DNA of 53,595 bases from an uncultured Spirochaetaceae bacterium (GCA_944389115.1 CALXLE010000090.1:1-53595), one strand, 5' to 3'. Counted from the first letter of the stretch, positions 8,701 to 18,337 are shown. Program-made: numbers and translations. The notes: a model not told the origin generated them from the sequence alone.

Positions 8701-8868
8701 ATGGCTTACAAAATCACCGATAGCTGCATCGCATGCGGAACATGTGCTGGAGAGTGCCCAGTTGGCGCAATCAGCGAGGGAGATATCTACTCAATCGATC
8801 CTGATACATGCATCAGCTGCGGAACATGCGCAAGCGTATGCCCACAGGGCGCAATCGAAGAGGAGTAA
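8701..8868 (+). CDS. Small 2[4Fe-4S] ferredoxin, clostridial type
   Basis: A 55-residue protein with two Cys clusters: CIACGTCAGECP and CISCGTCASVCP. Each is CxxCxxCxxxCP and together they bind two [4Fe-4S] clusters. It is a low-potential electron carrier in the cytoplasm, as used by pyruvate:ferredoxin oxidoreductase, hydrogenase or ferredoxin-dependent glutamate synthase. AGGAG lies about eight bases before the ATG. It is a single-gene unit with its own promoter and a terminator 19 bases after the stop. Confidence 0.95.
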   Translation: MAYKITDSCIACGTCAGECPVGAISEGDIYSIDPDTCISCGTCASVCPQGAIEEE

Positions 8869-8886
8869 GAGAACTCTTCACCACTG

Positions 8887-8914
8887 AGGCCGCAACCGGA
8901 AGCGGCCTTTTTTA
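8887..8914 (+). terminator. Intrinsic terminator of the ferredoxin gene
   Basis: Stem AGGCCGC with GCGGCCT and an eight-base loop, followed by a run of T. Confidence 0.9.
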
Positions 8915-8978
8915 TTTAGCATTTTCTTAACATCCGCTTTCTTCTTGCCTTCTGCGGGAGTAATATCAGAGAAAGACA

Positions 8979-10349
8979 ATGAAAGCGCAATCGGCAGAAG
9001 ATAAATTCAAGCAGATGACGGAGACGCCTGTAAAACGGCTGATACTCACGCTCTCTGTCCCTACTGTCATAAGCAACCTTATATCCACGCTATACAATGC
9101 TGCGGATACATTCTTTGTCGGACAGATATCGACAAGCGCATCGGCTGCTGTCGGTGTTGCGCTCTCACTCCAGGCAATAATCCAGGCAATCGGATTCTTC
9201 TTTGGGCAGGGAAGCGGAAACAATATGTCCAGGCGGCTTGGTGCTCATGATGAGAAAGCTGCAGAAGAGCTTGCATCCACCGGTTTCTTCTCCTCGCTGC
9301 TCCTCTCCTCTCTTGTTACGATACTCGGCCTTATATTCCTCCGTCCAATGTCGATATTCCTCGGCTCATCGGAGACAATACTCCCTTACGCCATAGACTA
9401 CATGTTCTGGATACTTCTTGCAGCTCCGTTCATGGCTGCATCGCTTGTGCTCAATAATCAGCTCAGGTTCGAAGGCAATTCCTTCTACTCTATGATCGGG
9501 CTTACGGCAGGAGGGATCCTCAATCTATTCCTAGACCCGCTATTCATCTTTGTCTTCAACATGGGAATCTCCGGCGCAGCACTTGCTACAGCGATAAGCC
9601 AGATCATAAGCTTTGTGATTCTCTTTGTGCTCTCGGAGCGCATCGGCACAGTCAGGATCAGACCAAGGTCGTTCAAGCCTTCATTTAAGATGATAGGTGC
9701 GATAACGAATGGTGGTCTCCCATCGCTATGCAGGCAGAGCGTCGCATCCGTTGCGATGATAGCCCTTAATAATGCGGCGCTTCCATTCGGGGATGCCGCA
9801 ATAGCTGCTATGGCTATCGTGAACAAGATCGGAAACTTCACGAATTCAATACTTATAGGCGTAGGTCAGGGATACCAGCCCGTCTGCGGCTACAACTATG
9901 GCGCAGGCTTGTATAAGCGCGTCAAGGAGGGGTTCTGGTTCTGCGTCAAGCTTATGTCCATCGTCCTTCTCGTGCTTGCCTTCATTGAATTCATATGGGC
10001 ATCCCCTATCGTTGGATTCTTCAGAAAAGGCGATCCAGAGGTCATAGAGATCGGGAATATAGCGCTTCGCCTGAGATGCTTTACGCTGATCCTTTCCTCC
10101 TGGCTTATAATCAGCAACATGCTTCTCCAGACAACAGGGAAGATGTGGAGAGCATCAATACTGGGATTCGCCCGTCAGGGAATAATCCTCATTCCGATAG
10201 TCCTGATACTTCCTCCTCTGATCGGCATATGGGGCATACAGATAGCACAGCCACTTGCAGACATAGTTTCATTCATAATCTCCATACCGATGACTGCAGG
10301 AATACTCAGGGAACTGAATGAGGAAGTCAGGCAGGAAACAGGATTCTGA
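8979..10349 (+). CDS. MATE-family multidrug efflux pump 3
   Basis: A 456-residue MATE antiporter. Its opening block, MTETPVKRLILTLSVPTVIS then LYNAADTFFVGQISTSASAAVG, matches pump 1 at 2021-3406 closely, including the AIIQAIGF segment, so these are paralogues in one 10-kb stretch. A TAATAT sits 12 bases before the ATG, and the only ribosome-binding candidate is a weak GAGAAAG. The gene ends seven bases before an AT-rich repeat that marks the left side of the helicase segment. Confidence 0.9.
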   Translation: MKAQSAEDKFKQMTETPVKRLILTLSVPTVISNLISTLYNAADTFFVGQISTSASAAVGVALSLQAIIQAIGFFFGQGSGNNMSRRLGAHDEKAAEELASTGFFSSLLLSSLVTILGLIFLRPMSIFLGSSETILPYAIDYMFWILLAAPFMAASLVLNNQLRFEGNSFYSMIGLTAGGILNLFLDPLFIFVFNMGISGAALATAISQIISFVILFVLSERIGTVRIRPRSFKPSFKMIGAITNGGLPSLCRQSVASVAMIALNNAALPFGDAAIAAMAIVNKIGNFTNSILIGVGQGYQPVCGYNYGAGLYKRVKEGFWFCVKLMSIVLLVLAFIEFIWASPIVGFFRKGDPEVIEIGNIALRLRCFTLILSSWLIISNMLLQTTGKMWRASILGFARQGIILIPIVLILPPLIGIWGIQIAQPLADIVSFIISIPMTAGILRELNEEVRQETGF

Positions 10350-10356
10350 ATTAGTA

Positions 10357-10382
10357 ATTAATACTTATAAATTAATTATATT
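10357..10382 (+). repeat. Left copy of an imperfect AT-rich direct repeat
   Basis: This 26-base AT-only segment around ATACTT and TTAATTATATT aligns with 13185-13211 with one gap and two mismatches. The two copies flank exactly one gene, the helicase-nuclease. Confidence 0.5.
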
Positions 10383-10485
10383 ATTATGCAATAATAAAAT
10401 ATTGTTATCACTTCTGTTTTATTGCCGATACTGCTCATCGAATAGTCAGGAAAGCTTAAAAATGTGATAAAATCCAATTATAGCC

Positions 10486-13179
10486 ATGAATAGGAAAGAA
10501 CAGCTCATAGTTCTGAAAGGAAAAGAACGCACTGAGGATATTTCTGCTCTCTATTATTCCAATGGCATCTATACACTCAGATTCAAAGATAGCAATACGG
10601 CGTATCATTACAGGAAAGAGGCGATAAGGATATATAAACCGATCTCTATCGATCTTACTGAATGCAGAGTATTTCTTGATGGCAGGGAATTCAAGGATGT
10701 TTCAGGTTTATGGTATTACAGTGAGGCAGGATATTACTATGCTGAAAAGGCTAATGGACGATGGCTTTTCAAGGACTGCCGCATAAAGATCCGCAGATCC
10801 TTGCTTTCTTCCCCTGACTGCTCCGGCCTTATCGCATATCTTAAAGAACTCTCAACGATAAATAAGCTGGGATATGAGGAAGGAGCTTGCATTCTGAGAC
10901 GATACTATGAATCAATTGATTTCATAGATAAGGAATCTGTCCTTGCTGCTTATATCACAGGGAAAACCCGCAGACGGGCAGATAACAAAGTGATTATATT
11001 CCCATTCGGCTGCAACCGAAGCCAGATAGAAGCGGTAAGGAACGCACTCTCTAACCAGGTAAGCATAATCCAGGGCCCTCCGGGTACAGGAAAGACACAG
11101 ACTATACTGACAATTGCGGCGAATCTCATCCTCAGGAATATGACAGCGGAGATTGTCTCGAACAACAACTCCGCCATACAGAATATATATGATAAGCTCA
11201 GTTCATATGGGCTGGACTTCATCCTCGCTCCACTTGGAAGATCGGAGAACGTAAGGAAATTCATTGAATCACAGCATGATCTTCCAGACATGTCCAGATG
11301 TATCAGCAACAACGATCTGGCATCTGCAGAATGCCGGATAAAGAATCTAACCAATGAGCTTTCCACCCTATATGCAATGCAGGAAGAACTGCAGAGGAAG
11401 AAAGCGGAACGAGATGGAATCAGGAGAGAAAGGACATACTTTGAAAGAAGACTATCCGGATCCGAATACAGTTTCTCTGATGATGACATTCCGAAGAGGA
11501 TCCATTCAGAAAAACTTATAGAATACATGGAGGGATACAGACATTCGGTCAAGAATGGTAAACTGACCTTCTTTGGGAGGTTTATAGCGGTATTCATACA
11601 CAGAAGCATGTTCTGGGAATTCTCCGCCTCTCCCTACTCCGATATTGAGTCCTACCTCGGATGGCGATACTACAAGGCAAAGGATGCAGAGCTTTCAGAA
11701 GAAATAGACAGAATCGAAGAAAAAACAGGAACTGGAGATATCGAAGATAAGACACAGGAGCTCCAGAAACTCTCAATGGATGTTCTTTGGGATAATCTTG
11801 CAAAAAGATATAAAGAACATACTGCGCGAAAACGATTCTCTGAAAAGGAAATGCAAAAACATGCTGCTGAATTCCTCCGGGAGTATCCAATAGTAACAAG
11901 TACAGTCTTCTCTGCATCTTCGGCTTTATCCAAAGCAGTCTTTGATTATGTGATAATGGATGAGGCTTCCCAGAGTGATATCGCAGCAGGAGCGCTGGCT
12001 CTCCTCAATGCGGAAAATGCTGTAATCGTCGGGGATCCAAAGCAGCTGCCGAACGTCATCACAGATGATGATAGGAAAGAGGCCATTGAAATATACAGCA
12101 GGCATGCCCCAGGAAAACAGTATTCATATACGGATAGCAGCTTCCTTACATCTATCTGCAGGGTCTTTCCCGATGCGCCCAACACTCTTCTAAAAGAACA
12201 TTATCGATGCCATCCAAAGATCATCGGATTCTGCAATGAGAGATTTTACTCGGGTGAACTAGTGATCATGACTGAAGACAGAAATGAACAGGATGCTATC
12301 GAGCTATACCTTGCACCAGCAGGGAACCATAGCAGGGATCATGCGAACCTCAGACAGGCGGAGATAATCAAAGATGAGATTCTTCCAAATTTAAAACAAT
12401 ATGATAGTTCTGAAATCGGAATAATAACTCCTTATAATAATTCAGCTAGGCTTATACAAAAGCTTTCAGGGACAAACATACGCACATCTACAGTCCACAG
12501 CTTCCAGGGGCAGGAGTTGGAGACAATCATCTATGCATCCTCAGATGATACCGCTACTGAATTCTCTGATAATCCAGCACTCATAAATGTTGCTGTATCC
12601 AGGGCCAAAAGGAAATTCATTCTTGTTGCGACAGATAATAAACAGCCAGCGGGAAGCAATATCGCTTCTCTGATTTCCTATATCTCATACTGCAATTTCA
12701 TAATCAATCGCTCTGGAATACAATCTGTATTCGATCTTCTATACTCAGATGCGGAAGAAAAGAGGAAAGACTATCTCAGGCGGCATAGAAGAATCTCAGA
12801 CTTTGATTCGGAGAATCTAATGTATGCTTTGATTGAAGAAACTCTTGCCTCCTATGCTGATAAACAGCTTTCAATACTTTCACACTATCCTCTTCGGTAT
12901 CTTTTTGAACCAGATGGCAAACTTACAAAAGAGGAAGCAGACTACATCCAAAAAGATGGAACACATACGGATTTCATATTATTCAGAAAAATCGGGAAGG
13001 AACCTGTCCTAGCCATAGAAGTCGATGGATACAATTATCACAAAGAAGGCACCAATCAATACGAGCGGGACAGACTGAAGGATTCAATCTTCAGAAAATA
13101 TAACCTGCCGCTTATGCGATTCAGCACAAATGGAAGTAGAGAAAGGGAACGACTCGATGCCTTCATATCTGAATTATAA
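10486..13179 (+). CDS. Superfamily 1 helicase with C-terminal nuclease-like (DUF2726-type) domain
   Basis: An 897-residue protein. The N-terminal ~190 residues are unassigned. The helicase core follows: Walker A GPPGTGKT near residue 197, a coiled-coil insertion around 285-345, Walker B MDEASQSD near 489, GDPKQLPN near 518, YRCHPKIIGFCN near 570, TVHSFQGQE near 670 and VAVSRAKRKF near 702, as in Dna2/Upf1-type helicases. The last ~80 residues contain HTDFILF and AIEVDGYNYH, like the PD-(D/E)XK-related DUF2726. Its AT-rich base use and flanks differ from the neighbours, suggesting transfer. A single-gene defence or DNA-processing role is inferred. TAAAAT lies 12 bases before the ATG and no Shine-Dalgarno is seen. 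Confidence 0.85.
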   Translation: MNRKEQLIVLKGKERTEDISALYYSNGIYTLRFKDSNTAYHYRKEAIRIYKPISIDLTECRVFLDGREFKDVSGLWYYSEAGYYYAEKANGRWLFKDCRIKIRRSLLSSPDCSGLIAYLKELSTINKLGYEEGACILRRYYESIDFIDKESVLAAYITGKTRRRADNKVIIFPFGCNRSQIEAVRNALSNQVSIIQGPPGTGKTQTILTIAANLILRNMTAEIVSNNNSAIQNIYDKLSSYGLDFILAPLGRSENVRKFIESQHDLPDMSRCISNNDLASAECRIKNLTNELSTLYAMQEELQRKKAERDGIRRERTYFERRLSGSEYSFSDDDIPKRIHSEKLIEYMEGYRHSVKNGKLTFFGRFIAVFIHRSMFWEFSASPYSDIESYLGWRYYKAKDAELSEEIDRIEEKTGTGDIEDKTQELQKLSMDVLWDNLAKRYKEHTARKRFSEKEMQKHAAEFLREYPIVTSTVFSASSALSKAVFDYVIMDEASQSDIAAGALALLNAENAVIVGDPKQLPNVITDDDRKEAIEIYSRHAPGKQYSYTDSSFLTSICRVFPDAPNTLLKEHYRCHPKIIGFCNERFYSGELVIMTEDRNEQDAIELYLAPAGNHSRDHANLRQAEIIKDEILPNLKQYDSSEIGIITPYNNSARLIQKLSGTNIRTSTVHSFQGQELETIIYASSDDTATEFSDNPALINVAVSRAKRKFILVATDNKQPAGSNIASLISYISYCNFIINRSGIQSVFDLLYSDAEEKRKDYLRRHRRISDFDSENLMYALIEETLASYADKQLSILSHYPLRYLFEPDGKLTKEEADYIQKDGTHTDFILFRKIGKEPVLAIEVDGYNYHKEGTNQYERDRLKDSIFRKYNLPLMRFSTNGSRERERLDAFISEL

Positions 13180-13414
13180 TTTCCATTAAATACTTGTATA
13201 TTAATTATATTTAATTAATGAGTTTTATATATTTTATATATATTTTATTATTTATAATAATGTAAATCAGATATCAATATTGCAATGATTACTATCGCTA
13301 CAATCATAAAACATATCTTAAGCTGTTCTATTTATGGAAAATTGTATGGTATATAGCATATTGCTTTACTACCTTTTACTGATATTCATATAGCGGTATT
13401 CGTCTGGTACGATA
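13180..13414. other. AT-rich spacer after the helicase gene
   Basis: About 235 bases, mostly A and T, with short inverted runs of TATA and ATTAAT. It starts with the right copy of the repeat. No gene or clear terminator is visible. A similar AT-rich block at 14821-14905 lies on the far side of the next pump gene. Confidence 0.7.
13185..13211 (+). repeat. Right copy of an imperfect AT-rich direct repeat
   Basis: Twenty-seven bases matching 10357-10382, beginning five bases after the helicase stop codon. Because both copies are AT-only, chance similarity is possible. Confidence 0.5.
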
Positions 13415-14758
13415 TTAAACAGCGGCGCTTCTTATTCTAAAATACCCTACGAGGCATGTAACAAGATAGATTGTCCAGCCCACTGGAACTACATACCAGA
13501 CAACCTCCACGCCATAACGCGGAGCAAGAATCATCGATCCGATTACCCGGAACGACAGATTGAGGATGCTGCCAAGCGTAAACCATTTCATGTGGCCAAG
13601 CCCTCTTAGGACTCCACCGGTCACCATCGCAAAACCAAGGATTGGATAGAACCATCCGAGGAATGCTATATAGTCCTTTCCTGTCTTATAAGCCAGCGCA
13701 GTTCCCTCATCTCCAAGGAACAGTTCCATTATGCCCGAACGGAATATCTGAAGAAGAGAGCAGATCACTATCCCGAATATTACGATATACAGCATGCCGG
13801 ATCTGAAGCCCTTGCCTACCCTCTCATCATTCCCGGCTCCTGCATTCTGTGCTGTATACGGACTCATGGCATTACCCATCGAGCTAAGGGGAACACCTGC
13901 AAGGCTGTCGACGCGTATGGCGGCACTGTAACCTGCAAGGACCTGACTGCCAAAGAGATTGACAACGCTCTGCACAAGCATCATACCAAAAGAGATTGTT
14001 GCCTGCTGTATGACGGAAGGAACGGCGATTGATGACATGCGGCAGAATACTCCGAAGTTGAAAAGGCCTGACCACTTTCCTTCATACCCTCCCATAATCC
14101 TCATAAGGATGATGAATGAAAGCACAGCAGAGACAGCCTGGCTTATAAGTGTTGCCCAGGCCGCTCCTGCAACACCCATTCCAAGCGATACGACAGCGAT
14201 AAGGTCCAGCACGATATTCATCAGCGATGAGAAAATCAGCAGAAAAAGCGGAATCTCAGACTTTCCCAGAGCATTGAAAAGCGAGGACAGGATGTTGTAC
14301 ATGAACAGGAACGGAAGACCAAGGAAGTATATCTGAAGATATACCCCGGCATCCTCGATTATATTCCCGGGTGTCCTCAGCACTGAAAGAATTCTATACG
14401 AAAGAAAGTACCCCGCAGCTGCCAAGAGGAAAGAAAGGATGAGAAACGATACCAGAGCTGTACTGGCAGCAGTTTTCAGTTCATTCCATTTCCTCTCACC
14501 ATATGCATGGCTTACAAGCACGCTAGCTCCATTGCCTCCTCCGATTGCAACAGCAATGAAGACACTAGTAAGCGCATAGGATGCCCCGACTGCTGCAAGG
14601 GCATTCTCACCGACGAAACGCCCGACAATCATTGAATCAACTAGCGTGTAAAACTGCTGGAAGAAAGCACCAAGCATCATTGGAAGACAGAGCGTGAAAA
14701 GAGCTACTGCAGGTCTGTCATTCAAAAGATAGTCATCATCCTTCCTCTTAATGCTCAT
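13415..14758 (-). CDS. MATE-family multidrug efflux pump 4
   Basis: A 447-residue MATE antiporter with FTLCLPMMLGAFFQQFYTLV, DSMIVGRFVGENALAAVG and a second-half repeat containing QNAGAGNDERVGKG. It lies in inverted orientation between two AT-rich spacers and has no operon partner. Its start lies eight bases after a TATAAT with no Shine-Dalgarno. Coding base use is like the housekeeping neighbours and unlike the helicase, so the AT-rich flanks rather than the gene are unusual. Substrate unknown. Confidence 0.9.
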   Translation of the reverse strand: MSIKRKDDDYLLNDRPAVALFTLCLPMMLGAFFQQFYTLVDSMIVGRFVGENALAAVGASYALTSVFIAVAIGGGNGASVLVSHAYGERKWNELKTAASTALVSFLILSFLLAAAGYFLSYRILSVLRTPGNIIEDAGVYLQIYFLGLPFLFMYNILSSLFNALGKSEIPLFLLIFSSLMNIVLDLIAVVSLGMGVAGAAWATLISQAVSAVLSFIILMRIMGGYEGKWSGLFNFGVFCRMSSIAVPSVIQQATISFGMMLVQSVVNLFGSQVLAGYSAAIRVDSLAGVPLSSMGNAMSPYTAQNAGAGNDERVGKGFRSGMLYIVIFGIVICSLLQIFRSGIMELFLGDEGTALAYKTGKDYIAFLGWFYPILGFAMVTGGVLRGLGHMKWFTLGSILNLSFRVIGSMILAPRYGVEVVWYVVPVGWTIYLVTCLVGYFRIRSAAV

Positions 14759-14766
14759 GATTCCGG

Positions 14767-14772
14767 ATTATA
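14767..14772 (-). promoter_or_regulatory. -10 element TATAAT of MATE pump 4
   Basis: A consensus TATAAT eight bases before the ATG, preceded by GC. Transcription would start at or one base before the start codon. Confidence 0.55.
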
Positions 14773-14928
14773 GCTCTGAGTAGTATAGAAGTCACTAAGA
14801 ATCGACAGGAATATCCTATAGCCTAGCAATAGGATTATTATAATTTATTTATATTTAATATAAATCGTATCAATATTTATTTTTAATATAATTTATATAA
14901 CTACATACGCATACAGAAACAGTTTATA

Positions 14929-14957
14929 TTCATTCAGATACTGGACCTCTGAATGAA
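14929..14957 (-). terminator. Perfect inverted repeat after the proA-proB-glycosyltransferase operon
   Basis: TTCATTCAGA and TCTGAATGAA form a ten-base-pair stem with a nine-base loop, 21 bases beyond the glycosyltransferase stop. No U run follows on the minus strand, so it may act as an mRNA 3' end rather than as a full intrinsic terminator. Confidence 0.45.
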
Positions 14958-14977
14958 CAACTGGAATCTGTATGGAC

Positions 14978-15910
14978 TCATTCCTTGTCTGAGCCGGTAT
15001 CCCTAACCTTCCATTTCTCGATAAGCGATGGGAAGTCTGTCTTCTGCAGGATCATCTGTTTCTTCTTTACCTCATCCTGCAGTACATCCTTATCCACGAA
15101 TGGCTTCCATTTCTCAACGACATTCTTTCCTGCAATATGCCTGATGGAAAGCGCCTTGGTGTAGAATCTATTTACGCCATCGCAGAGGGATCTGTCCTCG
15201 ATTATCGAGATTCTCTCTGGGAACTGCACTGCAAGTGAGCGGCAGGTGAAGATCCTGTATCCGAAAAGGAAGCATCTGACGCCGAAATCCATCGACTGGA
15301 AGTACTCTCCCGCAATCTGCTCATCAAAGCCCCTCAGGCGCTGGAACAGGGCACGGTCATAAAGCCCTATCTCCATTACAGGATAGAGATTATCCTCCTC
15401 CGCATCCTCCTCGATTGTCGGAACGAAGGAGAGAGGCTCGACCGTGCGGCCCTTGATATAAGGAGCACGGAGAGTCGGAAGGATATCGCCGGTGGAGGAT
15501 ATCATAACAGGAGTAATGAGCGCAGGATGGTTGTGCTCAGCCATATGGGCCATGAGCTTATCGCCCTCGAATGCAATCAAGACAGCATCTGTCCTCACGA
15601 CAAGGAAGAATGAAGCATAGCACTCATCCGCGAATGCATTGATATACGCGCCGGTTGTCGAGGCATTCTTGAATACGATGAAATTCACATCCTGGAAGCT
15701 GTCCAGGATCTCGCCATCGTCCATACGCTCCGATGTCGTCATCACGTAGATATGTGCACTCATATTCTCCGTGTACCACTTCAGCGTATTCTCAAGATCC
15801 TCTCTTGTCGATAGATCAAGTATGCCTATGGCAAGCTGCTCCTGCCTGTAGAGCGAGGAAATCCTCAGTCCAAGATCCTGGCGGCGATGTATAACCCTGT
15901 ATTCACTCAT
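14978..15910 (-). CDS. Glycosyltransferase family 2-like protein
   Basis: About 310 residues. The N-terminal part has a GT-A-like layout: a strand with IGILDLSTREDLENTLKWY, then AHIYVMTTSE, FIVFKNAS and FLVVRTDAVLIAFEGD. Later RALFQRLRGFDEQI resembles the acceptor-side GFDE motif of family 2 enzymes. A canonical DxD is not obvious, so activity is uncertain. ATG 15910 is preferred over an earlier start because it overlaps the proB stop in ATGAGTGA, typical of translational coupling. Its place behind proBA gives no clear functional link. Confidence 0.6.
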   Translation of the reverse strand: MSEYRVIHRRQDLGLRISSLYRQEQLAIGILDLSTREDLENTLKWYTENMSAHIYVMTTSERMDDGEILDSFQDVNFIVFKNASTTGAYINAFADECYASFFLVVRTDAVLIAFEGDKLMAHMAEHNHPALITPVMISSTGDILPTLRAPYIKGRTVEPLSFVPTIEEDAEEDNLYPVMEIGLYDRALFQRLRGFDEQIAGEYFQSMDFGVRCFLFGYRIFTCRSLAVQFPERISIIEDRSLCDGVNRFYTKALSIRHIAGKNVVEKWKPFVDKDVLQDEVKKKQMILQKTDFPSLIEKWKVRDTGSDKE

Positions 15911-17021
15911 TGTCCATAAAGACAAGATCCTCAGGTCTGAAGATCACGTCCTTCCTCCCTTCTCCGAGTATTGCCGCTATTTCTGAGCTCTTGTGGCCCT
16001 GGACCAGCTCAAGCTCAGTGCTATCGAAATATGGAGCGGCTTTTGCGAAGACTTTCCCTTCCTTATCCATTATAGCGGCGACCTCGCCTGCGGAGAATAC
16101 TCCCTTTACAGCTATTATGCCCGAAGGAAGGAGGCTTTTGTGGCTATGGAGAGCCTGGACAGCACCATCATCGACAACGATAGCCCCTTCATATGTGGTA
16201 TTCAAAAGCCAGCGTTCACGCTGAGTCAGCCTCTTATCAGGATGGATGTAAGTTCCGACATTCTCTCCATTGACAATCTTCAGAAGAACATCATCGACAT
16301 AGCCGGAGGCAATCACGGTCGCGCATCCGCCCTTCTTCGCAATCTCCGCAGCAAGAAGCTTCGTCTTCATTCCACCTGTTGCGAACCTTGAACCAGCGCC
16401 TTTTGCGAAAGACATTACCTCTGGGGTTATCTCCTCGATCTCAGGGATGATCACAGCATCCTTATCTGTCTTTGGGTTCCCTGTATATATCCCATCGATA
16501 TCCGTAAGAAGAACAAGGAGATCCGCATCGATCTTCGATGCAACAAGCGCACTCATCCTGTCGTTATCTCCGAACTGATTGCCGATTTCCGCAGTTGATA
16601 CAACATCGTTCTCGTTGAATATAGGAACAACACCCATCGCAAGGAGCATCGACACCGACTGTCTGAGGTTATTGTAGCTCGTCCTGTTATTGAGTATAGG
16701 GCGGGTTATAAGCACCTGGGCGCATAAAAGCCCATGGCTTTTGAAAGCCTCTCTGTATGCGCTCATAAGCACTGGCTGCCCGATAGCAGCACATGCCTGC
16801 CTCATGCCGATATAGACAACGGGATTGGTATGCCCTAGCGCCTTTGCGCCAAGGCCGACAGCGCCAGATGATACCAGAAGCACCTGATACCCTTTCTCCT
16901 GAAGTGCTGCAATCTGGCTTGCTATGCTCCTTACTCTGTCCATATCTATCCCATCAGGGGATGAGAGAATATTCGTGCCGGCTTTTATGACAATCCTTTT
17001 CAGGCGTGGAATGCTGCGCAT
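15903..17021 (-). CDS. proB: Glutamate 5-kinase
   Basis: A 372-residue amino acid kinase that phosphorylates glutamate to glutamyl-5-phosphate, the first step of proline synthesis. The N terminus has VIKAGTNILSS, followed by VSSGAVGLGAKALG near residue 51. A substrate-site segment NENDVVSTAEIGNQFGDND lies near residue 135. The C-terminal ~100 residues (from the region of RWLLNTTYEGAIVVDDGAV) form a PUA domain, giving the full-length two-domain form. The start overlaps the proA stop by one base (TGATG), so proA and proB are translated in tandem. Confidence 0.95.
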   Translation of the reverse strand: MRSIPRLKRIVIKAGTNILSSPDGIDMDRVRSIASQIAALQEKGYQVLLVSSGAVGLGAKALGHTNPVVYIGMRQACAAIGQPVLMSAYREAFKSHGLLCAQVLITRPILNNRTSYNNLRQSVSMLLAMGVVPIFNENDVVSTAEIGNQFGDNDRMSALVASKIDADLLVLLTDIDGIYTGNPKTDKDAVIIPEIEEITPEVMSFAKGAGSRFATGGMKTKLLAAEIAKKGGCATVIASGYVDDVLLKIVNGENVGTYIHPDKRLTQRERWLLNTTYEGAIVVDDGAVQALHSHKSLLPSGIIAVKGVFSAGEVAAIMDKEGKVFAKAAPYFDSTELELVQGHKSSEIAAILGEGRKDVIFRPEDLVFMDNE

Positions 17022-18301
17022 CAGATAAGCTCCTTATGATGGAACTGCTTCCCGTTCTTCCCGGAGTATTCCGCAACGGTCTCACCATGGCCCGTGAGAA
17101 GCCACTTCGATGTCATGAGTCCGGAAAGCCCTACCGGGCCGCGGGCATGGATCTTCCCCGTCGATATCCCGACCTCAGCGCCAAGTCCGAAGCGGAAACC
17201 ATCGGCGAAGCGTGTCGAGCAGTTGCAGAAGACATCAGCGCTATCAACGTTCTGGAAGAAGAAGCGCTTCGACTCCTCGCTCCCGGTGACAATGGCATCG
17301 GTATGATGGGATGAATGCTCTGCGATATGCTCAACAGCCTCATCAATTGAGGAGACGACCTTCACTGCGCATTCCAGGGAGAGGAACTCCGTATCGAAAT
17401 CTGAAGGAACTGCCTTCTGGGCTTCCGGCATGTACACTATTGCAGTATCATCAGCATGGACCTTCACGCCAAGCTCGGAGAACCTTGCCGCAAGCTTGGG
17501 AAGGAATTCCGGTGCTATATCCTTATGGACAAGGAATGTCTCTGCAGCATTGCAGGCCGCAGGGTACTGTGTCTTGCTGTCGACTGCTATCCTAAGAGCC
17601 ATATCAACATTGGCAGAGGCATCGATATAGACTGCACAGATACCATCAGCATGTCCAATCACGGGAATCCTCGTATGCTCCATCACATAGCGCACGAACG
17701 CATTTGATCCGCGGGGAATGACAAGATCGATATACTTATCCATCCCGAGAAGCGTATTCACATCCTCATGGCTTTCCACGCCAAGGATCCAATCGCTTCC
17801 CGCGGCCTCGGAGATGATGCTGACAAGTGCCCTGTTCGTATTTCTAGCCTCACTGCCGCCTTTCAGGACGACAGCATTGCCAGAGCGCAGGGAAAGACCG
17901 GCAATCTGCACAAGGGCATCGGGCCTTGCCTCGAAGATCATCGCAATGACTCCGATCGGGAATGAGACACGCTCAAGAACGAAACCGGGATCGAGCTCCC
18001 TCTTCTCCAGCGTCCTTCCTATAGGATCGGGAAGCTGGCAGAGCTCTCTGAGTCCCTGTATTGATGAATCTATCTTCTCATCTGTGAATGCAAGGCGCTT
18101 GAGAAGAGCTGGCTGGATACCCCTTTCCTCAGCAGCCTTCAGATCCTCTTCGTTTGCCTTCCTAATGATTTCCCTGCTGCTATCAAGAGCTGATGCAACT
18201 GCCAGAAGCGCATCCTGGCGCTCCTTATCTGACGATGACGAAAGCCTTCCTGCTCCCTTTCTGAGAGCCATGATCATTTCCTGTAGCGTTTTCTCTGCCA
18301 T
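17021..18301 (-). CDS. proA: Gamma-glutamyl phosphate reductase
   Basis: About 426 residues of the aldehyde dehydrogenase superfamily. It reduces glutamyl-5-phosphate to glutamate semialdehyde with NADPH, downstream of ProB. The segment QYPAACNAAETFLVHKD near residue 249 carries the catalytic Cys; the IPRGSNAFVRYVMEHTRIPV and GHADGICAVYID blocks are typical of the family. ATG 18301 is preferred; a longer form would start at TTG 18337. TAAGCT lies seven bases before ATG 18301, with TTGGAA 17 bases further up, so proAB may have a leaderless promoter even though yqeB ends only 36 bases upstream. Confidence 0.93.
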   Translation of the reverse strand: MAEKTLQEMIMALRKGAGRLSSSSDKERQDALLAVASALDSSREIIRKANEEDLKAAEERGIQPALLKRLAFTDEKIDSSIQGLRELCQLPDPIGRTLEKRELDPGFVLERVSFPIGVIAMIFEARPDALVQIAGLSLRSGNAVVLKGGSEARNTNRALVSIISEAAGSDWILGVESHEDVNTLLGMDKYIDLVIPRGSNAFVRYVMEHTRIPVIGHADGICAVYIDASANVDMALRIAVDSKTQYPAACNAAETFLVHKDIAPEFLPKLAARFSELGVKVHADDTAIVYMPEAQKAVPSDFDTEFLSLECAVKVVSSIDEAVEHIAEHSSHHTDAIVTGSEESKRFFFQNVDSADVFCNCSTRFADGFRFGLGAEVGISTGKIHARGPVGLSGLMTSKWLLTGHGETVAEYSGKNGKQFHHKELI

Positions 18302-18308
18302 ACAGTGA

Positions 18309-18337
18309 AGCTTACAACAATATACAGCGATTTCCAA
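18309..18337 (-). promoter_or_regulatory. Possible promoter of proAB
   Basis: TTGGAA (18337-18332), a 17-base spacer and TAAGCT (18314-18309), then seven bases to the proA ATG. The -10 is weak but spacing matches the other leaderless candidates. Confidence 0.4.
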
